Shown piece by piece: positions 48,291-57,089 of a stretch of 64,000 bases of DNA (within the stretch, counting starts at the first letter, position 1; each line of letters starts with the position of its first letter). The position numbers and the translations under genes were made by a program. Source of the stretch: Variovorax sp. 770b2 (GTDB taxonomy: Bacteria > Pseudomonadota > Gammaproteobacteria > Burkholderiales > Burkholderiaceae_C); the NCBI RefSeq assembly GCF_900115685.1, contig NZ_FOXJ01000001.1, positions 1,273,796 through 1,337,795 of the forward strand, read 5' to 3'. The notes beneath the pieces were generated by a model. It saw only the letters and a program-made list of their open reading frames with translations. It was not told the DNA's origin and did not search any database.

Positions 48291-49367
48291 ATGCCCGGCA
48301 TTTCCAACAACGCTTCGCGCCCCCTTCGCCTCGGCTTCTTCAGCCGCCTGCTCGACGACACCATGGCCGCCGAGCGGTACCGTCTCGTCGCCGCGCAGAT
48401 CGCCCATGCCGAGGCCTTCGGCTTCGACTCGGCCTGGGTGGCGCAGCATCACTTTCACGAACACGAGGGCGGGCTGCCGTCGCCGTTCGTGTTCCTCGCC
48501 TACGTGGCCTCGCGCACGAAACGCATTCGGCTGGGCACGGGCATCGTCACGCTGCCGCTGGAAAACGCGGTGCGCGTGGCCGAGGATGCGGTCGTGCTCG
48601 ACCTGCTTTCCAACGGCCGGCTCGAAGTGGGCGTGGGCACGGGCGGCACGCCCGAATCGTTCGCGGCCTTCGGGCTGGACGGCAACGACCGCTCGGCCCT
48701 CTTCGCGCGCCAACTCGCCGCGGTGCGCGCGGCGTGGGCCGGCAAACCATTGGCCGGCGGCGACACGCTGTACCCCGCGGGTTCCCAACTGCTCGACCGC
48801 ATCTGGCAGGCCACGTTCTCGGTGAGCGGCGGCACGCGCGCGGGGGAGGCCGGCGACGGGCTGATGCTCTCGCGCACGCAGCCGCGTCCCGAACATGCGC
48901 CCGATGCGTCGCTCGCCGACATCCAGAACCCGATCGTCGATGCCTACCTGGCCGCGCTGCCGCCCGGCCGCGCACCGCGCATCGTGGGCTCGCGCAGCGT
49001 GTTCGTGGCGGACACGCGCAAGGAGGCACTGCGCCTGGCGGACATCGGGCTGCGCCGCTCGGCCGCCCGTTTCGCCGCATCGGGACAGGCCGGCCTCGCG
49101 GACCGCGCCGGCCCGGATGCCTCGCTCGAACAGCTGATCGCCGCGTACGACGTGCACGTCGGTTCGCCCGACGACGTGATCGCCTCGCTGCGCGCGGACC
49201 GCACGCTCGCGCGGGTGACCGACCTGGTGTGCCAGGTGCATTCGGTCGATCCGCCGCACGAGGCGATCCTGCGCTCCATCGAACTGACCGCCACCGTGGT
49301 CGCGCCGGCCCTGGGCTGGGCGCGCGGCGAAGGCGTGTCGGACCTTCAATCGCTTGCACTTCTGTAG
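48291..49367 (+). CDS. LLM-class flavin-dependent monooxygenase (luciferase-like)
   Basis: A 358-residue TIM-barrel flavin monooxygenase of the bacterial-luciferase family. Segments include GFFSRLLDD near 15-23, GFDSAWVAQHHFHEHEGG near 44-61, RIRLGTGIVTLPLENAVRVAEDA near 78-100 and LEVGVGTGGTPESFAAFG near 111-128. Relatives cleave C-S or C-N bonds of sulfonates, aminopolycarboxylates and similar compounds with FMNH2. It is followed at 14 bp by a CMD-domain gene and then an AhpD-domain gene, a recurrent trio (recalled as the KPN_01858, Avi_7170 and Avi_7169 families). The substrate is unknown. Sulfonate-like chemistry is inferred from the adjacent transporter. Confidence 0.85.
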   Translation: MPGISNNASRPLRLGFFSRLLDDTMAAERYRLVAAQIAHAEAFGFDSAWVAQHHFHEHEGGLPSPFVFLAYVASRTKRIRLGTGIVTLPLENAVRVAEDAVVLDLLSNGRLEVGVGTGGTPESFAAFGLDGNDRSALFARQLAAVRAAWAGKPLAGGDTLYPAGSQLLDRIWQATFSVSGGTRAGEAGDGLMLSRTQPRPEHAPDASLADIQNPIVDAYLAALPPGRAPRIVGSRSVFVADTRKEALRLADIGLRRSAARFAASGQAGLADRAGPDASLEQLIAAYDVHVGSPDDVIASLRADRTLARVTDLVCQVHSVDPPHEAILRSIELTATVVAPALGWARGEGVSDLQSLALL

Positions 49368-49381
49368 GCTGGACTTCATCC

Positions 49382-50020
49382 ATGAACGCCACGGCTTCTT
49401 CTTCCTCCGTGCCCGACGTCATCGACCGGCTCGCCGGCATCGCGCCAGGCAGCCATCTCGACCAGATCCGCGCGCAGCGCGAAGCGGCGCGCACGAACGC
49501 GCAGCAGAGCTATCTCTCGCTGTTCGCGCCGGCCCCGCCCGTGTTCGGCAACTTCGAAGTCGCCGACCGGTTCGCCGTCGCGGCCTTCGTCGCTGCCCTG
49601 CACGGCCAGCCCGAGGTGGCGCGCTTCTATGCCGATGCGCTGGGCGGGCAGGGCGCGCGCACCGGGGTGGCCGAGGCCATCGCCATCGAAACGCAGCGAG
49701 GCGCCGCGCAAGGGCCCTACGGCCGCTATCCCGCCGGCCCGCTCAGCACCGAGGATGCGCCCGGCCCTTCGTATGCGGTGGGCGCCGCGCAACGGCCGGT
49801 GCTCGGCGAGCGGCTGTCGGCCGGCCTCGCGCATGCGCACCTCCTGGTCTTTCATCCGCGCGACGCGAGCCCGGGCGCGCTGCAGGCGCTGCTCGATGCC
49901 GGATGGACGAGCACCGAGGTCGTGACCCTGTCGCAGCTCGTGGCGTTCCTCGCCTTCCAGATCCGCGTGGTCATCGGCCTGAAGGCGCTGGCGCAACGTC
50001 CCGTCACCCTTGTCGATTGA
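49382..50020 (+). CDS. CMD-domain protein of the LLM-associated trio (Avi_7170-like)
   Basis: A 212-residue protein of the carboxymuconolactone decarboxylase/AhpD superfamily, recognised by VIDRLAGIAPGS near 12-23, the central FEVADRFAVAAFVAALHG (about 57-74), and the C-terminal TEVVTLSQLVAFLAFQIRVVIGLKAL. It lacks the CxxC redox pair of AhpD, so a redox role is doubtful. It lies 14 bp after the monooxygenase gene and 17 bp before the AhpD-like gene. The biochemical role is not established. Confidence 0.75.
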   Translation: MNATASSSSVPDVIDRLAGIAPGSHLDQIRAQREAARTNAQQSYLSLFAPAPPVFGNFEVADRFAVAAFVAALHGQPEVARFYADALGGQGARTGVAEAIAIETQRGAAQGPYGRYPAGPLSTEDAPGPSYAVGAAQRPVLGERLSAGLAHAHLLVFHPRDASPGALQALLDAGWTSTEVVTLSQLVAFLAFQIRVVIGLKALAQRPVTLVD

Positions 50021-50037
50021 CCGATGCGAGGCACACC

Positions 50038-50649
50038 ATGACCACCGAATCCACGCTGACTCATTCCCACGACACGCATCCGACCGTCTTCACGCAGGCG
50101 CAGCTCGAATGGCTGCCCTGGCTGGAACCATTGCCCGAGGCCGAGCTGACCGAGCGGCACTTCGCCGGGCTGGTGGACGCATCGCGCGCCAAGTCGCCGT
50201 ACTTCCGATTGCTGGCGCGCGATCCCGACATCCTGGGCGCGCGCACCCGCACCGACAAGGACATCTTCTACAACCCCGAAGCCGGCCTGCCGCGCGCCGA
50301 GCGCGAGCTCTCGGCCGCTGCGGCATCGCGCTACAACGGGTGCATCTACTGCGCCTCGGTGCATGCGCGCTTCGCCTCGCATTTCTCGCAGCGCACGGAA
50401 GACGTGCAGCGCCTGCTCGACGAGGGCGTGAAGGCCGACCTGGGCGAGCGATGGAGTGCGATCGTCGCGGCCTCGGTCGCGCTGTCGGCCACGCCGTCGG
50501 CGTTCGGGCCGGAACACATCGAGCTCCTGCGCGCGCAGGGGCTGGACGACCTGGCGATTGCCGATGTGATCCACGGCGCGGCCTTTTTCAACTGGGCCAA
50601 CCGGTTGATGCTGTCGCTGGGCGAGCCGCAGGAGAACGCGGCCGCCTGA
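50038..50649 (+). CDS. Alkylhydroperoxidase-domain protein (AhpD-like, Avi_7169 type)
   Basis: A 203-residue protein with an AhpD-like core. The redox motif is intact: CIYCASVHAR (about 102-111), with CxxC and the downstream histidine. Such proteins reduce peroxides or act as a disulfide relay. As the partner of a flavin monooxygenase it could remove peroxide from uncoupled turnover or serve in substrate chemistry (inference). It ends 11 bp from the convergent ABC ATPase gene. Confidence 0.8.
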   Translation: MTTESTLTHSHDTHPTVFTQAQLEWLPWLEPLPEAELTERHFAGLVDASRAKSPYFRLLARDPDILGARTRTDKDIFYNPEAGLPRAERELSAAAASRYNGCIYCASVHARFASHFSQRTEDVQRLLDEGVKADLGERWSAIVAASVALSATPSAFGPEHIELLRAQGLDDLAIADVIHGAAFFNWANRLMLSLGEPQENAAA

Positions 50650-50660
50650 GCGAGGACGCT

Positions 50661-51521
50661 CTACCAGGCCAGCTGCAGCCGCTGCGGCACACCGCCGACG
50701 GGAAGCCCTCCGCGCGGTGGCGGTGGCACCCGCGGCTGCGTTTCGGTGTCCAGGAAATCGCTCAGCACATCGTCCCGCAACCGGATGAACGCCGGGTCGC
50801 TCCGGTTGCGCGGATGCGGCAGGTCGACATCGACGATGCGCCGGATGCGCCCCGGCGACGGCTGCATCACCACCACGCGGTCGCCGAGGAACACGGCTTC
50901 TTCCACGTCGTGGGTCACCAGCAGCATCGTGATCTGCTCCTTCTGCCAGATGCGCTGCAGCTCGTTCTGCAGCCGCGAACGCGTGAGCGCGTCGAGCGCG
51001 CCGAAGGGCTCGTCCAGCAGCAGCACGCGCGGGCGGTTGACCAGCCCGCGCGCGATGGCCACGCGCTGGGCCATGCCGCCGGAAATCTCGTGCGGCCACG
51101 AGCGCTCGAAGCCACCCAGGCCCACCAGCGCCACGTGCTCGGCCACCAGTTCGGCCTTTTCCTTCGCGGTATGGGGTGCGTTGCGCAGGCCCACGGCGAT
51201 GTTCTGCGCGACCGTGAGCCACGGAAAGAGCCGGTGGTCCTGGAACACGATGCCGCGTTCGCGCCCCGTGCCCGAGACGGGTTGGCCGCCCAGCAGGATC
51301 TGCCCTTCGTACTGGTCGTCCAGGCCGAGGACCAGGCGCAGCAGCGTCGACTTGCCGCAGCCGCTCGCGCCCACGATGCTCACGAAGCTGCCGGCGGGCA
51401 CATGCAGGTCGATGTGGTCCAGCACCTGCAGCTCGCCGCCGTCGGACTGCGTGTTGGCGTAGCGCTTGCCGAGGGCGCGGATGTCGAGCTCGTTCGAGGC
51501 GGCGAGGGTTGCGTTGCTCAT
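50661..51521 (-). CDS. ABC transporter ATP-binding subunit (SsuB/TauB type)
   Basis: A 286-residue importer ATPase. Walker A GASGCGKST is near 54-62, Q-loop FQDHRLFPW near 96-104, signature ISGGMAQR near 148-155 and Walker [16 protein letters not shown] near 169-183. The proline-rich C-terminal tail (VPPPPRGG) is unusual. It is the last gene of a five-gene minus-strand operon with two permeases, a binding protein and an amidohydrolase. The family takes up nitrate, sulfonates, taurine or related anions; sulfonate is most likely from context. Confidence 0.88.
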   Translation of the reverse strand: MSNATLAASNELDIRALGKRYANTQSDGGELQVLDHIDLHVPAGSFVSIVGASGCGKSTLLRLVLGLDDQYEGQILLGGQPVSGTGRERGIVFQDHRLFPWLTVAQNIAVGLRNAPHTAKEKAELVAEHVALVGLGGFERSWPHEISGGMAQRVAIARGLVNRPRVLLLDEPFGALDALTRSRLQNELQRIWQKEQITMLLVTHDVEEAVFLGDRVVVMQPSPGRIRRIVDVDLPHPRNRSDPAFIRLRDDVLSDFLDTETQPRVPPPPRGGLPVGGVPQRLQLAW

Positions 51522-51562
51522 TGGTTCGATGGGTTCGACGGGTTCGATGCGTTTGTGCGGTT

Positions 51563-52408
51563 TCAATTGCGCCCGGTCCAGCGCGACAAGCGGCGCTCCA
51601 GTGCGCGGGCCGACGCGTTCATGAGCCAGCCGACCAGGCCGATCACGAACATGCCGAAGATCACCAGGTCCATCTGGAAATGCTCGCTGCCCTCGATCAG
51701 CGTGTTGCCGATGCCCCGGCCAGCCACCAGGAGGTATTCGGCGCCGATGGTCGCGAGCCAGGAATAGATGAGCGCGAGATACACGCCCGTGAAGATCGAG
51801 GGCAGCGCGGACGGCAGCACCACCTGCGTCGCGGTCTGCCAGCGCGTGTAGCCGTAGACGCGCGCCACCTCCAGCAGGCCCGCCGGCGCGGTGCGGATGC
51901 CGTCGCAGGTGTTGACCACCACCGGCACCAGCGCGGCCAGCGACAGGAACACCACCTTGGCCAGGTCGCCGAGGCCGAACCACACCGAGATCAGCGGAAT
52001 CCACGCGAACAGCGAGATCTGCTTGAAGGTGTTGAAGCTCGGGCCGACCACGCGGTTGAAGAGGGGCGACAGGCCCAGCAGCGCGCCGAGCACGAGGCCC
52101 GATGCCGTGCCGATCAAGAAGCCCGTGGCCTCGCGCGCAAGGCTCGCGCTCAGCGCGCGCCAGAGGCGGCCGCTCGCGACCTGCTCGACCGCGGTGTCGA
52201 ACACCTTGGCCGGAGAAACCAGCAGCGCCGAGTTGACGACATCGAGCGACGACAGCAGCCACCACAACGCGACGGCCGCCACCGGCAGCACGAAGCCGCG
52301 CCAGCGGCTGCGCTGCTCGGGCCGCAGCGGCTGCACGGCGGCCAGCTCGGCCGCGTCGCGCGGGGCGGTGCGTGTCGCGGTACATGTCGCGGTACGTGTT
52401 GCGGTCAC
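51563..52408 (-). CDS. ABC transporter permease (SsuC/TauC type), second permease
   Basis: A 281-residue inner-membrane permease with about six transmembrane helices and an EAA loop (RVYGYTRWQTATQVVLPSALPSIFTG cut near 175-200). The start is GTG at 52408, overlapping the upstream permease stop (GTGA). The first 16 residues come from three 12-bp DNA repeats and read as TATR/TATC/TATR, which are unlike a permease N-terminus and probably a recent slippage product. Together with the upstream permease it would form a heterodimeric channel, unlike the usual SsuC homodimer. Confidence 0.85.
   Translation of the reverse strand: MTATRTATCTATRTAPRDAAELAAVQPLRPEQRSRWRGFVLPVAAVALWWLLSSLDVVNSALLVSPAKVFDTAVEQVASGRLWRALSASLAREATGFLIGTASGLVLGALLGLSPLFNRVVGPSFNTFKQISLFAWIPLISVWFGLGDLAKVVFLSLAALVPVVVNTCDGIRTAPAGLLEVARVYGYTRWQTATQVVLPSALPSIFTGVYLALIYSWLATIGAEYLLVAGRGIGNTLIEGSEHFQMDLVIFGMFVIGLVGWLMNASARALERRLSRWTGRN
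52370..52405 (-). repeat. Three tandem 12-bp repeats at the permease 5' end
   Basis: Units at 52370-52381, 52382-52393 and 52394-52405, each close to ACRTGTCGCGGT on the plus strand. They lie directly after the GTG start of the second permease and encode a four-residue period. Confidence 0.8.
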
Positions 52409-53274
52409 GGCGCGGCTCCACCGGGGCGGCGACGGTGCACCGCGCCTTCGAGCCGGTCGAGCAGCCGGTCGATGGCGTAGCCGATGGCGCCCACCACGAT
52501 CACGGCGGCCATCACCAGGTCGAGCTGGAACAGCTGGCGGCCGTAGACGATGAGGTAGCCCAGCCCCTCGCTCGACGCCACGAGCTCCACCACCACCAGC
52601 GAGAGCCAGGCCTTGGTGAAGCCCAGCCGCACGCCGGTGAAGAGCGTCGGCACGGCGTGCGGCAGCACGATCTCCAGCACCTGCTGGCGCCGGCTGTAGC
52701 CGTACACGTCGCCCACCTCGCGCAGCGCGGCGGGGGTCTGGCGAAAGCCCTGCAGCGTGTTCAGCGCCACGGGCACCAGCGCCGCCTTGGCGATGAGGAT
52801 GTACTTCAGCGGCTCGCCGATGCCCACGATCAAGAGCACGAAGGGCAGCCAGGCCAGCACCGGGATCTGCACCAGCGCATTGAAGGTGGGCAGCAGGTAG
52901 GCCTCGACGCTGCGCGACAGGCCCATGGCCGAGCCGAGCACCAGGCCGAGCAGCGTGCCCGCCGCGAAGCCCACGCCCACGCGCGTGAAACTGGTGCTCA
53001 CGTGCAGCCAGAGATCGCCGCTGGTGGCGAGGTCGCGCAGGGTTTCCCACACGAACTGCGGCGGCGGCAGCACCTGCGGCGAGATCCAGCCCTGCTCGGC
53101 GCCGGTGAACCAGAGCGCCAGGAGCGCGACGGGCAGGAGCCAGGGGAGGGCCGCGTCGCCGATGCGGCGCCAAGGCAACTGCGCCAGAGACGATGCGAAC
53201 GTGCGCGCTTCAGCGGACGCAGGCGCGTCGTCGCGGGGCCGCAGGACGGCCGTCAACTCCGCTTCGGCACTCAT
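52405..53274 (-). CDS. ABC transporter permease (SsuC/TauC type), first permease
   Basis: A 289-residue permease with about six transmembrane helices and an EAA loop (DVYGYSRRQQVLEIVLPHAVPTLFTG near 190-215). It has a long charged N-terminus (about 1-40). It is related to the second permease, which suggests duplication within the operon. Its start overlaps the binding-protein stop (ATGA), and its stop overlaps the start of the second permease. Confidence 0.87.
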   Translation of the reverse strand: MSAEAELTAVLRPRDDAPASAEARTFASSLAQLPWRRIGDAALPWLLPVALLALWFTGAEQGWISPQVLPPPQFVWETLRDLATSGDLWLHVSTSFTRVGVGFAAGTLLGLVLGSAMGLSRSVEAYLLPTFNALVQIPVLAWLPFVLLIVGIGEPLKYILIAKAALVPVALNTLQGFRQTPAALREVGDVYGYSRRQQVLEIVLPHAVPTLFTGVRLGFTKAWLSLVVVELVASSEGLGYLIVYGRQLFQLDLVMAAVIVVGAIGYAIDRLLDRLEGAVHRRRPGGAAP

Positions 53275-54380
53275 CGGGCCGCGACCGATGCGGCCGGGCC
53301 GCCCTTGGGATTGCCCTTCGCGTCGTAGGCCGTCCAGTAGTTCTCCAGCCCTTGCTTCTTCAGCGCGTTCTTCAGGTAGCGCGTGTCGAACCAGTCATCG
53401 ACCGTCACCTCGCGGCGGATCAGCTTGAGCTTGAGCGCATCGGCCACCACGGCCTTGTAGCGCCCGACGATGAAGTCGTCCGCCAGCGGCGAGTTGCGCA
53501 GCGCGAGCTGCTGCTGGTCGAACTCCGACACCCAGGACGCGACCGGCGTGCCGCTGCGCGCCCAGATGCGGAAGAGCTCCTCGCGGTTCTTCTCGTCCGA
53601 CGACCAGTGCGCCGCGCGCACGAACACGTCGACCACGCGCTGCACTTCGGCCGGGTTGGCCTGCTCGAAGTCGCTGCGCACCAGGAGCGCCGCCTGCCGC
53701 GTGTACGACGGGTCTTGCCCCCGGGTGGAATACACCACCTTGGCCAGCCCCTGGTCGCGCACCTTGAACCACTCGTAGCCGCCGAAGGCCGCGTCCACGC
53801 CGTTGGACACCAGCGCCGCCTGCGCGCTGCCGGTGTCCAGGTTCACGCCCTTGACGTCGCGCTCGGCGAGACCGTTGGCGGCCAGCAGGTTGATGGCGAC
53901 GATGTGGCCGTTGGTGCCGCGGAAGATCGAGACGTTGCGGTCCTTCAGGTCCTTGATCGAACGGATGTCCGACTTGGGCGGCGTCACCAGGTAGAGGTTG
54001 TTGCGCGCCCCGCTCACCACCAGGAGCTTGGTCTTCAGACCGTTGGAGCGCCCGACGATCGCGGGCAGGTCGCCCTGGTAGGCGAAGTCGATCTGCTTGT
54101 TCGAGAGCGCCTCGTTCACCGCCGGGCCCGCGCCCTTGAAGAAGAGCCACTCGACCTTGACGCCCGAAGCCTTGAACTCGTCCTCCAGCCAGTGGTTGGC
54201 GCGCGCCACGCCGCCGGGCGAGCCGCCCCAGGTGACGGGATCGCCGCCGCCCGCGGTGGCGACGCCGATGCGGATGGTGTCGGGCGCTGCGTGCGCGGGC
54301 AGCGTGGCAGCGGCCATCAGCGCAAGAGCGCCGAGCGGCGCGGTCCAACGGCGCAGGAGCGTGAAGACAGCCCCTTTCAC
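53271..54380 (-). CDS. Periplasmic sulfonate-type substrate-binding protein
   Basis: A 369-residue binding protein of the SsuA/TauA family with a signal peptide (about 1-32; ALALMAAATLPAHA). The ligand-domain segments KVEWLFFKGAGPAVNEALSNKQIDFAYQGDLP (cut, about 79-110) and FRGTNGHIVAINLLAANGL are typical of aliphatic sulfonate binders. The GTG start at 54380 overlaps the amidohydrolase stop. It presumably delivers its ligand to the two downstream permeases. The ligand identity is unknown. Confidence 0.87.
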   Translation of the reverse strand: MKGAVFTLLRRWTAPLGALALMAAATLPAHAAPDTIRIGVATAGGGDPVTWGGSPGGVARANHWLEDEFKASGVKVEWLFFKGAGPAVNEALSNKQIDFAYQGDLPAIVGRSNGLKTKLLVVSGARNNLYLVTPPKSDIRSIKDLKDRNVSIFRGTNGHIVAINLLAANGLAERDVKGVNLDTGSAQAALVSNGVDAAFGGYEWFKVRDQGLAKVVYSTRGQDPSYTRQAALLVRSDFEQANPAEVQRVVDVFVRAAHWSSDEKNREELFRIWARSGTPVASWVSEFDQQQLALRNSPLADDFIVGRYKAVVADALKLKLIRREVTVDDWFDTRYLKNALKKQGLENYWTAYDAKGNPKGGPAASVAAR

Positions 54381-55894
54381 TTCGCGCCTTTCAGGCCCAG
54401 CTTGCGGCCGACTTCGGTGCCTTCGAAGAAGCGCGGATTGGCCTCGGTGTAGAAGCGATGCGGGTTCTCGAAGACGAAGGCCTTGAAGTCCGCGGCGGAG
54501 ATCACGCCCTGTTCCACGAGGTCCCAGGTTTCGGCCAGCGGCTCGGTGAATTCGGGCACGTCCCAATGGCCCACGTCGGACGACCAGATCGCATTGATCT
54601 TCGTGCCCAGCGGGTTCACCTTGGTGTTGAAGGCGGCCGCCACGGTGCGGTCGTCGGCCTCGGAGCCGAAGTAGAAGTTGTCGACCCAGCGGTCGCGGAT
54701 GTCCTCGACCTTCTCGATGCCGGCGAGCGCGAAGTCGTCGATCTCCGAGTCGTTGGGCTCGCGGCTGTGCGGGAGCGCCGAGATGCCCAGGCTGTCGCGC
54801 AGCAGCTTCGACTTGTCGATGGTGCAGCCCTTCAGCAGGTCGCCGCCGTAGCGCTCGAACAGCGAGGCGAGCAGTTCGATGTCGGCCTCGGCCGGGTCGT
54901 AGTTGCGCACCGCGTTCTTGTTGCGCTTTTCCCAGCGGTCCACCAGGTGCGTGTAGACGTGCGAACCCCAGTCCGCGCCGCCTTCGAGCAGGCCCACGCG
55001 CAGGCCGGGAAAGCGCCGCGTCACGCCGCCGAAGAACAGCGCCTTGGCAAAGGCCTGCGAACCGTCGGCGAAGTGGCCCACGTGGTTGTTCATGTAGTTG
55101 CTGATCGACTGCCGGCCGGTCCAGCCCTGGCTGCCGTAGTGCGTGGTAACCGGCACACCCAGCTCGACCACCTTGGCCCAGAACGGGTCGTAGTCGTGCT
55201 CGCTGTCGATGCCGTAGAAGTCGATGTAGCCCGCCTGCTTGGCGATCTCGGGGTGCTCGGCGGCCGGGTACTTCTCGGCGATGGCGCGGATCGGACGGCG
55301 CACACCGCCGGCGATGTTGATGACCTTCAGCCCCAGCGTCTTGACCGCGAACTCCAGCTCCTCGATGCCTTCCTTGGGCGTGTGCAGCGGGATGCCTGCC
55401 ACCGGCGTCAGGCGGTCGGCATAGGGGCGGTACTGGTCGGCGTGGAAGTGGTTGATGGCGCGGTGCAGCGGCTGGCGGTATTCGCTGCCGGCCGCGGCGG
55501 GCGAGAGCACGTCGTTGGGGAACAGGATCGAGTAGTCCGAGCCTTGCTCGCCCAGGCGTTCGTGCAGCAGCGCGGGCAGCGTGTAGGTGGCCAGGTCGTA
55601 GGTGTTGCGCGTCACGCGGGCCCACCAGGGCGCGCGCAGCGTGCGATGGAACTGGCGCTCCTCGGGGGTCTGCTGGTACCAGTCCTTGCCGGCATTGCTG
55701 CGCGTGACGAAGCGCCCGCCCAGCGCCTTGCGCAGCGCATCGACGAGCTTGTTGCCGCCGTATTGCGCCACGTAGTCCTCGAGCACGGGCGCGTAGTCGT
55801 TGACGTGGACATCCGTGTCGATCACGGGATGGTCGAGGCCGGCCTTCACGGCGGCGGAGCGCGATGCGTGCACGCGGTTCAAACGATCGTTCAT
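54377..55894 (-). CDS. Amidohydrolase-family (ACMSD-like) metal-dependent hydrolase
   Basis: A 505-residue TIM-barrel protein of the amidohydrolase-2 superfamily. The N-terminal VIDTDVHVNDY (near 25-35) carries the DxH-type metal motif. Further histidines appear in THYGSQG (near 256-262) and in SSDVGHWDVPE near 448-458, the last with a metal-binding aspartate candidate. Relatives hydrolyse or decarboxylate ring compounds. It is the first gene of the transporter operon, so its substrate is probably what the transporter imports or a breakdown product. The start at 55894 lies opposite a 276-bp gap shared with the metQ-like gene; the gap shows no clear gene. Confidence 0.82.
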   Translation of the reverse strand: MNDRLNRVHASRSAAVKAGLDHPVIDTDVHVNDYAPVLEDYVAQYGGNKLVDALRKALGGRFVTRSNAGKDWYQQTPEERQFHRTLRAPWWARVTRNTYDLATYTLPALLHERLGEQGSDYSILFPNDVLSPAAAGSEYRQPLHRAINHFHADQYRPYADRLTPVAGIPLHTPKEGIEELEFAVKTLGLKVINIAGGVRRPIRAIAEKYPAAEHPEIAKQAGYIDFYGIDSEHDYDPFWAKVVELGVPVTTHYGSQGWTGRQSISNYMNNHVGHFADGSQAFAKALFFGGVTRRFPGLRVGLLEGGADWGSHVYTHLVDRWEKRNKNAVRNYDPAEADIELLASLFERYGGDLLKGCTIDKSKLLRDSLGISALPHSREPNDSEIDDFALAGIEKVEDIRDRWVDNFYFGSEADDRTVAAAFNTKVNPLGTKINAIWSSDVGHWDVPEFTEPLAETWDLVEQGVISAADFKAFVFENPHRFYTEANPRFFEGTEVGRKLGLKGAK

Positions 55895-56170
55895 CTGCGA
55901 ATTCCTCGGTGGGGAAAGGAGCGGAAAAGGAACGGCGCAGGCTACGCGCGGCCTGTGCGCTCGCCAAAGAAGGCTTTCGGGATTGCTTAGCCGCTGCATG
56001 CATATAGGCGATCCGAAGAACGCCCCATGCAAAAAACAGATATCGAAGCGCCCATCCGTTGTTTGGGTCCGCGGGGCGCGCGACTAACCTGCGACGCCCA
56101 TGCCTTCTTCGCTGCGGAGCGGGCGGGTGAACAGAACTTTTCAATCGATCTCTTGAGGGAACCCAGAACC

Positions 56171-56974
56171 ATGTCGCTTTCAATCCGACGCGCACTTTCC
56201 GTGGTGGCGCTTGCCGCTGCCGGCCTCGCCGCCACCGCGCACGCGCAAGAAGTGCTGCGCGTGGCCGCCTCGCCGGTGCCGCACGCCGAGATCCTCGAAT
56301 TCATCCGGCCGCAGTTGAAGGCGCAGGGCGTGGACCTGCAGGTCAAGGTGTTCAACGACTACGTGCAGCCGAACCTGGCCGTGAGCGACAAGCAGCTGGA
56401 CGCGAACTTCTTCCAGAACCGCCCGTACCTGGAGTCCTTCAACAAGGACCGCAAGACCGACATCGTGGAAGTGCCGGGCAGCGACGTGCACATCGAGCCC
56501 TTCGGCGCGTACTCGCAGAAGATCAGGAAGGCTTCCGAGCTGCGCGAGGGTGCGGTCGTCGCGATCCCGAGCGATCCGTCGAACTCGGGCCGCGCACTGG
56601 CGCTGCTGGCGCGCGAAGGGCTCATCACGCTCAAGGACCCGAGCAACATCAAGTCGACCGCGCGCGACATCGTCGCCAACCCGAAGAAGCTGGTGATCCG
56701 CGAGCTCGAATCGGCACAGCTGCCGCGCGCGCTGCCCGATGTGGACCTGGCGCTCATCAACACCAACTATGCGCTCGAAGCCAAGCTGGACCCGAGCAAG
56801 GATGCGCTCTTCATCGAGGACGGCCGCAAGTCCCCCTACGCCAACTTCATCGCCTCGCGCAAGGACAACGCGGCATCGCCGGCCGTCGCCAAGCTGGTGG
56901 CGGCGCTGCACACGGCGCAGGTGCGTAGGTTCATCCAGGACAAGTACAAGGGCGCGGTGATCCCGGCCTTCTGA
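56171..56974 (+). CDS. MetQ/NlpA-family substrate-binding protein, without a linked transporter
   Basis: A 267-residue binding protein of the methionine-uptake family: LRVAASPVPHAEILEFIRPQLKAQGVDLQV (cut, about 28-57), PNLAVSDKQLDANFFQNRPYL near 65-85. The signal peptide ends AHAQ near residue 25 without a lipobox cysteine, so it is soluble, unlike the usual lipoprotein MetQ. No metN or metI lies within the window on either side. It is divergent from the amidohydrolase operon. The ligand may be methionine or another small amino acid or sulfur compound. Confidence 0.88.
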   Translation: MSLSIRRALSVVALAAAGLAATAHAQEVLRVAASPVPHAEILEFIRPQLKAQGVDLQVKVFNDYVQPNLAVSDKQLDANFFQNRPYLESFNKDRKTDIVEVPGSDVHIEPFGAYSQKIRKASELREGAVVAIPSDPSNSGRALALLAREGLITLKDPSNIKSTARDIVANPKKLVIRELESAQLPRALPDVDLALINTNYALEAKLDPSKDALFIEDGRKSPYANFIASRKDNAASPAVAKLVAALHTAQVRRFIQDKYKGAVIPAF

Positions 56975-57089
56975 TGCCGCAGCGCGTGCGCCTTCGGCCT
57001 ACGCGAATGTCCGCCGCTCGCTGAGCGGGGCCGAGGGGTTCGCGGGCGAGGCTTGGTCGCAAGATCAACCGACGAGGAAAGGCTTTCCC

